Source: Stereocaulon alpinum (lineage: Eukaryota; Ascomycota; Lecanoromycetes; Lecanorales; Stereocaulaceae). Taken from it: a stretch of 64,000 nt of DNA. Made by a program: the position numbers and the translations under genes. Location of the stretch: positions 1-64,000 of the forward strand of contig JAEUBA010000036.1 of NCBI GenBank assembly GCA_018257865.1. Reading direction: 5' to 3'. Every line of letters starts with the position of its first letter. Positions within the stretch are counted from its first letter, which is position 1. The notes below the pieces were generated by a model. The model searched no databases. It was not told the origin of the DNA and was given only the letters and a program-made list of their open reading frames with translations. Below, one piece after another: positions 10,762 through 23,535 of this stretch.

Positions 10762-13700
10762 CTATTCTCCGTCATCTGCACTAATCAGCTCCTCCTGCCC
10801 AAACCCGACGCGCTCGTCTTCCACCACCTGCCCAACATCTAACGTCCTGCCTCGACAGACCTCACCCATCATAGTCTGGGCAAATTCTTGCCCTTTCCTT
10901 CTTATCGCCAGCCACTCTTGCATAAACAACAGTGGAGCCGGAGAAAATGGCTCCTGCTTTAGTTCCTCGTGTGACTCCTCGAATGGGAGTTCGCGCCAAA
11001 GGTCCGTTTCAGTAAGCTGAGCGGGTGATTCTGGTGCCACAGAAGGCGAGAACGGTAAGCCTAGTGTCTCGCAAATTGCTTGGTACTGGTCTTGCTGGTT
11101 GAAATAAAGGCGACCAGCAAAGATTCCTAGGTCTCGAACAAGCCACGCCGGGGCTTGCCATGACTCTGGCAAAGCCGGAACAGCATAGAATTTTAATGTA
11201 TCGAAGATAAGCATTTGTTTTGTGACTGGTGCTGCATACGTGATTAGATGCGTGCGGATACGCTTATTCTCTCGTATCAGAGCCAGAATCATGTCGGCTT
11301 CAAAATCGCTAAGCACAAGAGCAGTGTCGGTCACCTGACTCCAAAGAAGCCAGTGAACAGGACGCAAGTATTCATCTCGAGGTTTTCCGAACTGAGTAAC
11401 GACTGTGCGGCTGAAGTCCTGCGTGACGAACAAGCGCGACATAGTAGCGCCATCGTTAACCCCTAGTCGTCTTCCTAGCGCAGTGTGTCGAAGTGCGATG
11501 AAAGCTTGATGGTATGTTTGTGAGCCAGCGATGAGTCTACCGGTCTCTGCGAATGATCGGACCTCGTCCTGGAACGGCGGCTGTGGGAGCGCCTGGGCAT
11601 GATTGGGCTTCTTAACTTCGCGTTCTTGTTCGACTTCAATTTGGACTTCCCGTTCTTGCTCTACCTCTTGGTGTGCAAGAGCTTGAACCGTGTCCCCTGT
11701 GTTACGAAGTCCCTTCTTCATCGCTCTGAGCTTTTCCACATATTCCATTATCATCGGGAATCCGTGGCCATCGATTGCCCTAGACTTGGTCCTCTGATCT
11801 GGGGCGTAGAGTTTTTCGAGTGAATACTGCTCAGGCTGTTCCAAAACCTTTAGATATGCTTTGCGTTGCTCTTCATTCGACCCAGCATTGGGGTTGTTCA
11901 CCGCAGAAAGCCACCGCCTGCAATATTCGAGCCCCTGAGATATATACAAAGGTTGCAACTGTTCAATGTTGCAACATGTTTGCTCGAGAAGCCATATTAT
12001 GACATCGTGTGAGTCGATAGCATCACGGTCGGTCTTTCTACGAAGGTTCAAGATACTCTGGTGCACCTCCGGTGGGGCGAAGAACACAATCGTTTGGGAA
12101 ATTGCCAGTTGTCGGAGTCTCATCGCAGCTACAAATGGTAAGTCTAGTCAGCATACAACGAGATTTCAAAAGCCGCGCTCATGTCTCACCTTGCACAGTG
12201 TGGTCCTTTGTCTGCATGATTCCCAGCGTAAGCGCAGCCTTTGCACCTGTTGGCATTTTCAGATCAACGCCCCTCGTATGAGCCTCATCCAGGTAGACTA
12301 GGCAAGAGCCAAGATTATTGAGAAAAGGTGACCCGGCCAAGGGCTGTCTTTTCCCATCTCTATAGATGACTCTCGCACGACCGTCCTCGCCAAAATACAC
12401 TGCTGCCTCCGCTTCGGGATCGACCTGTAGCCATACCTGGGCAAGGGAAACGTTATCAAGCTCCAAGATCTGCGCCCCTGCATCAAGCAACATGCGAATG
12501 CCATGGTCTTTAAGCCTCAGAAGAAAGGCTCTTTCGGTCAGCCTCTTTCCTCTTGCGTCCGCCGTATGAAAGTAACCCCTGTTCCTAGGCTGCAATAGGT
12601 AGGTGAGAACCTCAGCATTGGTATGGGCAAGGCCAGCAAGATCGTTTTGGACTACATTTAGAGGGAGTAGCGTCCTGTTGTCGTTGGTCCCACTGAACCC
12701 CACGGTCAACGACGTCGATGTTCTCTGAATCTGTTTACTGCTTCCGGCTGTAAGTCTCGTATTCTCTTTCAATTTTTCGAGACTCCTGTCTACGTTCGTA
12801 GACTTTTGGGTCGCAATATCCCATCCGGAGCTAACCAGCTTCCGCTCAAAGGTCCGTGCATGACGGGGAAAGACGAAGTGATTTAGGAAATAATTGATCA
12901 CAGGCATTTGCTGGCGAAGTAGGCTCCAGAGGTTTGAGCACTGCATCTCATCGTCCACGTTAATGGAGTTGAAGGATCTTAATGATTCGGGAAACGATCT
13001 AACATCCTGCTTCCAGGACTCAAACTCTCTGACAGGCTCGTCGGACTTGAGCAGAAGACCAAGGCTCTGGTGGAATTGTGGTAGAGTAAGGCCGGCATAG
13101 TAAAAGCTCAGGCAAGTCAGGATTATACTGACATCTGGGTGTCCGTATTCTGCTTGATCAGAAGGTATGCCTTTGCTGCGGAAAGGAACAGCGATCGGGT
13201 CTCGACGTGGGTCAATACCGTACTGAACGTTCCAGCGTTTGCTGAGACCCATCAACAGTATCTTGTGGATCAGCAGGCCTCGGATCATAAGTAGTCGCTG
13301 GTGTGTATCAGTCCTGTTCTTGAAGACTGCGGCTACCTTTTGAGCCAAGGCCTTTGGGAACTGTGCGTCACGGAGGAAGCTAGCCACAGACTGTAGCTCA
13401 GCATACGAACAGCCTTCAATAGGCAGAAGACCGCCTTCGCCCTTGAGGACGCTGTCTACCAAACGATTCATCAGAGCGTCTTTGGCAACTTGATCAAGAA
13501 GGTAGACTGTGGGGAAGGTTCCAGGAGACCGCTCAATGACTTCAATGCCCCTCGGAAAATCCCGCCGCAGCTTCCACAGGTGCGTTTTGACAAGCTTCAA
13601 TAGGTCTTGCACAATGCACCATCGAGTTGGATGAGCGTCCACCAAGCTCTGGCCACCACTTGGATAGATGAGCTGAGTTTTGACGGCCAGCATGTGATCA

Positions 13701-16700
13701 CATTCGTCCAAGATATCCCTAGACTTTCTGCCTAGCCATTCTTGCAACTCCATCATAGCTCTAGCCTCTTGCAAATGGCCGTTCGAAAGCTCCTGAAGCC
13801 CGCTCAATTGGAAGGAAAGCATGTGCTCAGGTAGGGTCAAAATTACCCCTCGACATCGTAAAACGTCAATATGAAGGCTGTGATATGCTCTCAAATTACT
13901 AATTTCAGTCGAAGACTTTCGAGAAAAGGGGATGTGCTTGACTTTTCGACCAATCAAGCCTCCGAGACGGGCCTGAAGCAGTTGTGCCGTCTGTAATAGC
14001 AGTGGTCTTGGAACGACGACTCTGACCAGATTTTTGCCGTTCGCGAGTTGTGCCACTAGCATGGGAATTACGACACTTGATTTTCCCTGTCCCATGTTCA
14101 TTTGAAGGACAAAGTTGGTCGCGCCGTCGGGCGAAAGCATCGCTTGCGCTACCTCAAGCTGGTCGGCGCGAATGCGAAGATTGAAGTCAATTTGGAGCAG
14201 TAGCCAATCGGTGTGATCTTTGGGTTGCCAATTCGCATGACTATTCAGCTGCGTCTCATTGGCCAGCTGGATGCCGTCGTCGCGCTGGAAGGCGGCTTTA
14301 ATACGGAGCAGGTGCTGGAAGTCGATGATAAGCTGTCCGTAAGCAATAAGCGTATCTCGCCCCACGCTGAGACCTTGAACATCTGAACAGATGGGCAGCA
14401 TCCCTAGCAATGAGATCGGATTTATGTCCGGGAGTAGTCCACCCGATACAAGCCATTGTTCGTCTTGCGTCAAAGCAGTGCGAATGGACTCGAGTCGACC
14501 CTGCAATGCAGCGGCCGAAGTAGATATAGCGGTGTCGCGATTAGCAGTGTCTATGTGCATGTCCGAGTGCGGCATCTGTCTCGGTGGGCCACTTGATATG
14601 CTTCTCAGGCACAGCATACTTCGTTCTAGGTCTTGGCCGTACGCACGTCTTGTTGGATCTTGGCTGGCTACGAAACCATATATGATGCGCTGTAGCTCAG
14701 AGATCAAAGGGGATATGCCACTTTGCAGATTCAGACGAGCATGGGGTGCGGACATTTGCAAGTGCGACTTTGCTCGTAATTCTACTCTTGGTTCAGCTGT
14801 TTCTCGTAGAGCTGGGTCCAAGCTTCCTCCAACTCTGATCACACGATGAGCGAAAGATTCCCGGCCTTGGGCAGGTGAAATTGCGACTAGCTTGCACAGA
14901 AGTTCTTGCAGCGTCGGTTGTACTCTTCGAACAGGTGGGACTGGAAAGTATCTTACTTCGGTCTCCTGCACCAGAGGTCGTGAAGTAGTCTCTGGGGGTT
15001 GGCACTTTGCAAGCAAAGATTGAACAAGCTTTAGATGTTGAGACAGTGCGTGATTATCAACAAGCCGACTCCACTCTGGTTTGATGGCCAGAAAGGCTTG
15101 TTCAACATCGAGGAGTGGTGTGTCACCAAGATCGCTGATGGAGGGTTCGCGACATGGCCATTGGGATAGCAACTTCAGTGCAAGAGCTTTGCAGCTGTTA
15201 TAAGATTGATCTTCATGCTTCAATTGTGCCGCTTCCAGCTTCCGTCGTAGTTTCGCAGTAAGAGCCACGGAAAGCAGAGCACGTGCATCATCTGGGTAAG
15301 GGCTCCGATACGGCTTCATGTACTGCATCAAGTATTCCATAGTCGGCACCTGGTCTTTGTGAAAGTGCGAGAAGACCGGACAGCATGGCAGTTGGAGATC
15401 CTTGGACTCCTCCATGACTGAAACTGCGATCAGCGATCTGATAACGGTCATATCTATATGTGCATCGAACGACACCGTCGCCAATAGGAACATGAGTTTG
15501 AATCTATCGTTAGATTTCGAGGATTCTATACAAAATTTGAAGATAGAACCCCAATTACAGGCGAGGTTCATGTTGATCAAATCTGCAAAGAGATATAGTT
15601 CGAAATCTTGGTCAAAGCCTTGGATTAAAGGCCACTCCTGTATGATAGATGCTAGATCATGGCTGACCGCTATCCGAGAAGACCGTTCCTTGATAAGAAA
15701 TGCAGCTTCGTAAGCGTTATCAGTACTCGCAAGATTTGCACAGTCCCGTGGTAAATGCCTCTTTGCATCTGGGGCAGATGGTATGTTCTGTTGCTGTGCG
15801 GCTCGATACGCCTGATTTCGAAGTTGCGCACGTATAAGTAAGTGCTCGTCGCCCGCTCGAACAACTTCGGGTGGCTTCTCGCTGATTCGATGAAAGCGGT
15901 GCAGTTGCCTACACTGGTGTATGATATCGCTCACTATTGGCCTGAACGCGTCGTGCTGGACTGCGGGCATCAATGTCTCGTTCCAGGCCACTTTTTGAAG
16001 CACCTTCATCGTCTCTGGGTAATAAAATCTACTTGGGCTTATTTCAGCAAGCGTCGCGAGAATACGGTAGGATTCTTCATCAACAGGGGCCCAAGGCTGT
16101 GCACTACCGGCCTGGAGGCAGTGAATCGCTTCATCTGTTCCAGTCCTACCCGTCAACGGATCAGGAAGAACGTTCGCAGTGACCGCATGACAGTACGCTT
16201 TGAAATAGATCAGGCGTGGCTCCGACGCACATTCCAAGCGTTGCAAGACTTTATTGATAGAGAAGCGGGCATAATAGCCAGTGTGAGCTATGCGGATCCG
16301 TACATGAGCCCCAAATGCTTCAATTCTTGCAGGTCCCATGGCAACAATGATACTTCGGTCCTCCGGAACCGCAATGTCGCGAATGACTAAGCTACTACTC
16401 AATCCATACATTGTTCCAGCATCTTGGTCGCTGTCAATGACTGCTCGGAGCTGACGAGACTCGAATAGGCCCTCACGATTGACTCGGAACTGCAATTCAA
16501 GAGCAGGCATCTGCAATGATAGGCTGTCCTTTTCTGGCTGATAGACGATCATCTGGCTTCGATTCTCGAAGGGCTCAATCAGCATAGCGACCTTGTTGAA
16601 TATTGAGCTGCGAGGGTCCACAAGCAGGCTACCTCTGCGATAAGCCTGCCTATTCTGCAAATCAATCTTCCAATCACTATATTTTCTTTGCCACATGGTT

Positions 16701-19700
16701 CCGGACGGCCTGATCTCCACAGTATGACCTGCCAGATCCAGCCAATGAACGCAATCATTGATTAAAGGTACGGGTAGATCCGGAGCATCACCAACAATAC
16801 CGGCTCCGAATATTGCTGCGGGTAGATGCTCCAACACCACTCTGCCAGCCGTCACGGCTCGCAGGAAAACAACACCATCGCGAAACCCAAAATGTATCTC
16901 GTGTTGTTGAAAAAGGCTCGCAAGCATATAAGACATGCCTCGTATCGAGGACGGATAGGTCAAGAAAACCCGATTCCCAAATATCTGGCGAAAGAAACCC
17001 TGCCTTGTAAACTCATCAGGGAGCCGTCCCAGCGGCTGACCGTCAATAAAGAATGTGCCCTCAAAGATGTTGATGTGAATATCCTGCTCAAGGCGGCCGG
17101 TAGAACTGATCGAATGAGCCGTGATCCACCCATCATATGGGGCTGTGAGAAAGGTCCATGTCGTAAACTTTCTAGTCGAGTCGCTCTTCGCTTCCGCCCA
17201 GACGCTATTCACAGCTTGATCTACCGCTGCAGGTGTTATCTCGATGGTGCGCCTGATCTTAGCCTCTAGGCGGTGTAGAAGCCTTATGTCACTAATGAAC
17301 AATCTCCTCATGGCCTCCGGCATCTTGCTAATGTACCCAGGTTCATTCTTTGGTAGATTGTCCTTGAGTGTGAAGGAGCACTCGAGAAAACAGGCTAGTG
17401 CAGCAGGTTGCAGACTGTCCTTGGCTTGTGCGGCTTCGATAATGAACGTCTTGCGGCATATCAGTGAAGCGATGAGACCATCTCTTGATCTCTTTTGCGC
17501 TGTCTCAACATCTACTGCATTGCAGATCTCCTGTCGTAAGTGCCTAGTCCAACTATGGCTTATCTCACGTACGTACAAGAGAAGGTTCTCGGCCTCCTCC
17601 TTCGCAGCCTGAGAGGACGCCAAGGACCAGGCACGCTGCAAGATGATGGTCAACGTTTGGAGTGTCTGGCCTTCACGCCAATTTGCTGCAATGCTTTCGA
17701 GTCGCCGTCTAATCTGTGTGGCTAGTGCTGCAGAGAATGCCGTGTCTTCGAAAATCCAATGAATTGAACGAAGTGGGCTTTGGCCTTCGCTCGGTCCTGC
17801 CATAAGAGCCAGCTCTGTGACTAAAGTGCCCACCTCCATTGTCCCCAAGTTCAGATTAGAGGAGGCGAGCTCGCGTAAGAGTCTGACCCACTGAATTTCA
17901 TGACCCAGTCGGAGATCCTGGAAAGCTGTGTGCTCAGCAATCGTGAGATTATTTGGGCATCGCGTTTGGCTGGCTATTGTGTCATTACCAGAGAAGCTCT
18001 TCCCATCAAACGTAGGATGTACGAATTGGTGGAGTTGAGCATAGACTGATCTTGGCGGGAAATGAGGTGTGCATATACTTGCGAAGCTAGGTACCTCAAG
18101 GCGTCGCGAGGTCCAGAAAGCATCTTTATGGTCGTAAAGACCATACCTCAAGCCGTGGGGCAAGCAAACCTGATCGAGCGATGTAGGAAAACGTACTTGT
18201 GCGTAGTGCGTATCCTGGAACGACTTTGTGCGGGAGGCAAGCGTTATGTCACACGCGGTAGGCGTCCTAAAGGACCGGAAGCTCATATATTCATGTAGAC
18301 AGACTTGGGGCGGCCGATCTGAGTAGGTACTTGATCGAGCAAGTTGGAGAATACGCCAAGTAGTATCACGCCAAGCAGCAAATCCAAGTGGAAGAAGGAG
18401 CTCGAAGATAACAGCTCTGGCGACGGTTTCATCCAATGGCAACAGCGCTTCATGTATTTGGATCCTCATCCTGGCCGCTTTCCGCTCAAGGTAATGTTTT
18501 CGACAACGGCGGTCATCATGTTGTCGCCTAAGAGGGTCGAACTCATCCTCCATGAAAAGACAAGCTGTGTCCGCTGCCTCCTTCAAAATGTTCTCATATT
18601 CAGAACTTTTCTGTTTCCACTCATGTGCTTTGTTTTCTTTAGCATCTTCATCTTTTGATGCCATCTCTCTAGATAATCGTTGCATCACGTCGCTTTGATT
18701 AAAGAACCGAACAGCGAACGAATTCCGAGATAGGTCACCGAAGATGGAAGGTAGGTTGGACCTTGCTGTGGTGTGGCGGTTTTCAAGGTACTGCTCCACT
18801 TCATGCAGGCGACGCATATCTGAGAGCTCCAAAGTCTGCAATGGATGCAGAAGGTTCCGAGGAAATCCCGGATCATACTCTGACAGTAGGGGATACAGCA
18901 TAAGAGCCTCGGTGTCCAGTGCTTTCCACAATTCCATGACCGTAAGAAGCATCGACGACAAGCTTTCGGGATCCGATTTGTAGGCTGTAAGTGCGATATT
19001 CAGGTATTGTTGAATGTGGCTCTTAAAGTTTACACAGCGATGACTGGAGTCTGACCCCAAATGGTAATCACAATGAGCTCCGGCATTCAAAACGTCCCTC
19101 CTGAGCCCAGCTTCAACATCCGCCAAGTCTAGATAATCTGAGACGGATCGGTGTTCTCCGGTTTCCAGATCTGCCCATGGGTATTGGTTGGCATGCCGAG
19201 AGCGGTGCTCCAAGCTTATCTGAGTTGGCTGTCTGCCATACAATGCTTCCACTACAATCCTGTCCAAGTATCCGCTACTATGGGACAGTGAGAGTATAGT
19301 ACTGCTGTGATCGGCGCGCCTTGGTAGGGTGAGCACTTTTTTGATCGCCCTACTCCGTACCAAGTGCCAGGTCTTTGTAAGACTTTCATTCGCAATACGC
19401 AAAGTGTTCTTGAAGTCTCGTGCAAAGATCAAGAATAGGGATTCGATCACCTTGGCTAGTTGTGAAGGGGCCCCATCCCTCTGTTGCTGCAATTTTGCCA
19501 CTCGACGCGCAAGTTTGGTCCTTGCGAAAGCGATACGGTCGTGAGGATATGAACCTTGCGCACAGAGGTCTCTCAAGAACGAACTCATTACGTAGCACAT
19601 GAAGAATTTGTAGTGCAGTCTACCAATGCAGCCACCAAGCAGGAAGCACAGACATCGCTGAAGGCCAACACGCAGCACCAACCAAACAGCACTCCGTCTC

Positions 19701-20410
19701 CAAGGGTTCTCGGCACCATCACTCCAGCAGACCTCGTCCCGCACCCTCTTCCGAGTCAGGATGGCTGTATGCTTGTGACCATTTGCCTCTAGAATGGCCA
19801 TGAGCAGCTGGCCAATGATTGCTGGAGTCGGAGTATCCCGACTTTCAAAAGCAAGTGAGCCAGCTTTTAATGACGTCGGAGCGAATTGCTTCACAAGCTC
19901 AACACTAGACTTTTCGATGAATCCGGCAAGGCTAGCTTGAAATGTGGGATCTTCGAAGGTCATGGGAGAAATTGCGACAGCGCGGCTTGGAAAATCCCAT
20001 TGAAGGGCTGTCTCTGCTGCCAGTACTTCGGCCGCCGGTGGAGATGCCTCGAAAGTCTCGAGGATGTAGCCCTTCTCAGCCTTCCGCATGATGATGCCAG
20101 AGTTTTGCAACGCAAGGTGTAGGATCACAACATCCCCTTTCTTCACATCTTGGAAGGCTCTCATAAGAGCAATTTGCGAGATTGACTTGTTGTCCCTATG
20201 TAAAGTACCGAAGTCTCTGAGGCAGCGACAAAGCGTTGACCATTGGGTGTAGAAGTCTGGGTCAACCACGTCGCGAAAAAGTGGAGCTAGCTGACTCAGA
20301 TGATCTATCAAGGCGCGATCGCCAGCTCCATGTCTCTGATCATCACGTTGTGGCACACAAGGGGGAAGGAAGATATGGTGGTATAGGTAGTCGAGATCTC
20401 GTGTGGCCAT
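10762..20410 (-). CDS. Giant DUF6606-DUF3638-DUF3645 protein, ATPase/helicase-like, 3195 aa
   Basis: Two exons: 20410-12190 and 12128-10762. A 61-nt intron (12189-12129, GTGAGA...TAG, CTGAC branch site) joins them in frame (8221 nt, phase 1). Both open frames are long and free of stops. The N-terminus (LYHHIFLPP-type) matches DUF6606. DUF3638 carries a Walker A (MGQGKSS, residues 2106-2112) and a DExx-like box (LDECDH, 2234-2239). DUF3645 and a helicase-like block (LDEAHTRGVDL, from 2707) follow, and the join falls directly after it, at the conserved TKDHTVQ stretch. These fungal giants of about 3000 aa have no settled function. Automatic pipelines often call them ubiquitin thioesterases, but I see no catalytic Cys-His motif to support that. 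No signal peptide or convincing membrane segment is seen. Confidence 0.92.
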
Positions 20411-21499
20411 ACCGAAGGTCTAGGCGGTCCAGTACAATGTAGAGAAGGCGCTGCTCAACGGAGACGATGAAGTCAAGGTTATTGGGTAGTATTCCCTCTC
20501 TTTCAATCTGCTTTTATGTTCCGGGTATGCTCATGAGCCGTGGCAGGCTCGCTAAGCTATGTGCAAGCCGGCTGAACTGCGAAAGGGACTCGTATCTGGC
20601 GAGTTAGAGGGAATTGCCATAATGGAGTAAGCTATATGGATTGTCAATACCTTGATCGCTATTGATTTTCAGCGTTGAAGCTCGGTCCGGTCAAGAGGGT
20701 GTGCCATACTTCTCATACGTGATGGTCGCCGTTGCATCATCAGAGGCTCTCACTGGAGGCTACCAGGCTGCGGGTGCTATGGAGGGCATAAATTATGTTC
20801 GATCATAGCAGTGCGCATCTGAGGAGTAGTCCGCTGTGTTAGAACAAACGAGGAAAGAATTCACATGAATTAGTGACAGGCTGCGCATTAGCGTGTATTG
20901 AACCACCTTAGTGCGCGTCACGGGAGCTAGCAGAGCATTGCCCTCCAATTCGCTGTCTCCCCCGCCCCGAAAGACTGTATGCGCTGTCGTCAAGTAGATT
21001 GAGAAACCCAGAGCATCACCTGCTGGAATACCACACCGCTAGCATACTGTAAGAGCAAGAGACTTTCTATTGGCGCTGTCTGCACAATTTCCGTATCGTA
21101 TAACTAGAATTCATCCCAGAAACCGAAGCCTCATGCTGATTGCGAAAGTATCTGGTCGGCTGCAAGCAAGATGGCGGAGATGATCATCGAGACCTATAGG
21201 GAGAATTAGCCTTCTTCTCTTTCTTTGACATCAGGCCGCTCTACCAAAAGATAACGAACTTTCGTTGAAGGGCATTGCCGAGCACTCTTCCTAGTCAATC
21301 ATTTGCTTCACCAGGCCTAGACAATTGATACAACGGATGCGACTGCACTGCTGCGTTACGCAGCTATCCATCCCCTCTCTTACAGTGTCCATCAAGCATT
21401 CCTCATGCCTGAGAAGTCCGGCGGGAAAAGCCAAAGGCATTACCAGCAGCGCACTTCCTACCGTGTCATCTTCATCGGGACCTCGACAGACTGATCTAA
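20411..21499. other. Intergenic, no gene recognised
   Basis: This is the upstream region of the giant minus-strand gene. Base composition is normal. Open frames here are short, overlap on both strands and lack recognisable motifs. Promoter elements could not be assigned with confidence. Confidence 0.5.
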
Positions 21500-21829
21500 T
21501 GCCTCCGCTGTATACAGTTCCTGCTCCGTCTCCTGATTGTCGCCAACGCAGCCTTCGGCGCTGGGGGCCAGTATCGCCACGAGAGGCCTCTAGCCCAAGC
21601 CATCATCTCACGTGGCGCAGATGTTCATTGCAAGAGTACCAATATTCCCGGCATGCGGTGTGTTCAGGGCGGAGCGAACCGCTTGGAGATGGGCACAAGT
21701 GCAGGCCTCGATGGAGAAACGGTCAGTTGTGGAGGAGGGAAGCAGGACTCGCGTTGTCATTGCACCGGCCAGAAAGGTATTTCGAAGCGTTACTGCGACA
21801 TGAATCTTCCCACCATTGCCAGCTTATAG
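21500..21829 (+). pseudogene. Remnant of a small cysteine-rich secreted protein
   Basis: One + frame stays open for about 110 codons, from just after a stop at 21497-21499 to TAG at 21827-21829, without an initiating ATG. It starts with a hydrophobic, signal-peptide-like stretch ending in IVANAAFG. It then carries seven Cys in short motifs (HCKS, MRCV, VSCGGG, SRCHC, RYCD). A Met-led frame overlaps in another phase, suggesting a lost start or frameshift. An alternative is an internal exon whose first exon I could not find. The family was not recognised; a small secreted, effector-like origin is inference. Confidence 0.35.
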
Positions 21830-23313
21830 GTCACCCAAGTCGTCTGTGCATCTACTTCTGCCAGTAGCAAAGCTCCTAATGAAACCTCGACGACCCCTGC
21901 CCTCGATCGTAGCGCAAAATCTCGAGTCTTCGATCCACAAGCTTGACCATGCCTTGGGCCCACATGCCTGCTGCTGGCTTACATCCCACTATGACACACT
22001 TCAACCACAGTGTGTTGAGGTAGCGAAGAGAATACGGTCAGGGAGTCGTCCGTTACAGAAAACCGCTCAAGCTTTCGCGTCTCCGTCTCTCTCTCCTAGA
22101 ATCTGCCAAGCCCGACCTAGTACGCGCCAACAGCCGCTATTCGGAGCCGGCCAAACCTTCCCATCGCTAAATCTACTATCGCGAGCCTCACTGTCTCCAC
22201 ACAATTTCTCAGAATCTGATAAGTAAGGCGAATACTCCCCAATATCCACATGAACGATTTTCCAGATGTTCTATCACTTGCCCGTTGACAGATTGACACT
22301 AGCCGAAACCTTGATTGTCCTCTTTGTGTACCGTTTCCAAGTTGTCACATTGCTATACTTTGAGTGATCACAAGTCAAAGAAGCTAAGCCCCTCAGACGC
22401 AACTCTCATCGCTTGTCATGCTTCAGACTGTTACAAGAACGTTGGTCGTCTTTTTCTCCGCTGTTTACAGATGTTCAATCACAGCTTCAATACAGTCCTG
22501 CTTTCGTGTGTACGTCTTGAATTCAGCAGCCTCCGTGGACTGCACTGCACAGTACGATCAATCTCATCTTTCGGTCTTGACGTTCTACTAGTACACTCAC
22601 AGGAAGATAACCGAGCTTCGAGCTGTTATTCATACAGCATAGCCTGCGTCAATTTCATCATCTACTGCACATACAGGCGCTCTTTGACCTGAGGCTTCTC
22701 CATGCACTTCTGTTACCGCTGATGCACGATGTTCACATAGATATATAAGTATTCTCTGAGTCACAGGGAGCATAGTAGCCATGTATGTCTACAATCTCAC
22801 CCCTCCAACCAGACCATGAACCAAAGAGCACACATAAGCCCGAAGGTGGCGACAAAGCCCCAGCGGCTGTGCCCACGCGCACACCGTCAGGAATGGTTCT
22901 AGCACCTCGAAGACCATTAAAACGTGTCTAGAATCAGCTAGACTGAGTGGATTTATATACCATGTTCTTTACATGTCTTTGCTTCTCATCCACGTTCAAC
23001 TCGCTGAGCGCTAATAGCGCTCAGATTTAGACGTGAAACTCGAAAGCCGAGAGGAGAGATAGACAATGGCGTGTTGAGATCCATCCCAAGTCTGTCTTAG
23101 CGCCCGCACAGTTTTGAATCCGGAAAGGCCAGACAGACTCAGTTGTCACCCTTCTGAAGGTAATGAATAGCAATGGGATGGCTAAGAAGAAGATCAATGA
23201 TAAGTGGGTAAGGCCAGTTAATGAAGACGGACACCATGAGAATGATGATGAAGATGTGGCAGAACAAGACTAAGACTAACAGGAGCGTCCTTTGGGCCCC
23301 TTTCCGTGCTTAG
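21830..23313. other. Intergenic, 1.5 kb, no gene recognised
   Basis: No family-level similarity was found in any frame. The only clear structure is a hairpin at 23004-23024 (CTGAGCGCT-AAT-AGCGCTCAG). Thr/Ser-rich frames near 21860-22200 look like chance openings. Confidence 0.45.
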
Positions 23314-23535
23314 TTGGCTGGAGAATATGGCGATTCCACGGGCGACATTGAAAGGGTTGACATATCGGAGCCAAAGTTCCTCAAAGTATCGGCGGATGAA
23401 CTCGAATACATCCTACACCCTGAGTTGATTCCGAAGATGAATCTACCTTCGACGCCCCATAGGGCAGAAGAGCTGAAAATTCTGCTATTGAGGCTTCAAA
23501 TTCGAAGAACTGGTGCCTTCCGGAGGTACAGCTAG
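23314..23535 (+). pseudogene. Possible gene fragment interrupted by a Tc1/mariner insertion
   Basis: A 73-codon frame of protein-like composition (acidic N-terminus, then a stretch such as HPELIPKMNLP and a basic, Leu-rich end) runs straight into the transposon boundary at 23527-23529 and stops six nucleotides inside it. The insertion may have cut a real gene. No continuation was recognised beyond 24869, so the call is weak. The family is unknown. Confidence 0.25.

Noticed and set aside
10655..11020. 121-codon + strand frame
   Set aside because: It lies antisense to the coding end of the giant gene, and its Ser/Pro-rich composition is what the complement of that exon gives.
14391..14849. 152-codon + strand frame
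   Set aside because: Antisense to the giant gene exon, with no motif or start context.
15842..16390. 182-codon + strand frame
   Set aside because: Antisense to the giant gene; the minus-strand frame is continuous and matches the family.
10762..20410. Calling the giant protein a ubiquitin thioesterase
   Set aside because: The name comes from automatic annotation of the family; no catalytic Cys-His protease motif was visible, whereas ATPase/helicase-like motifs are.
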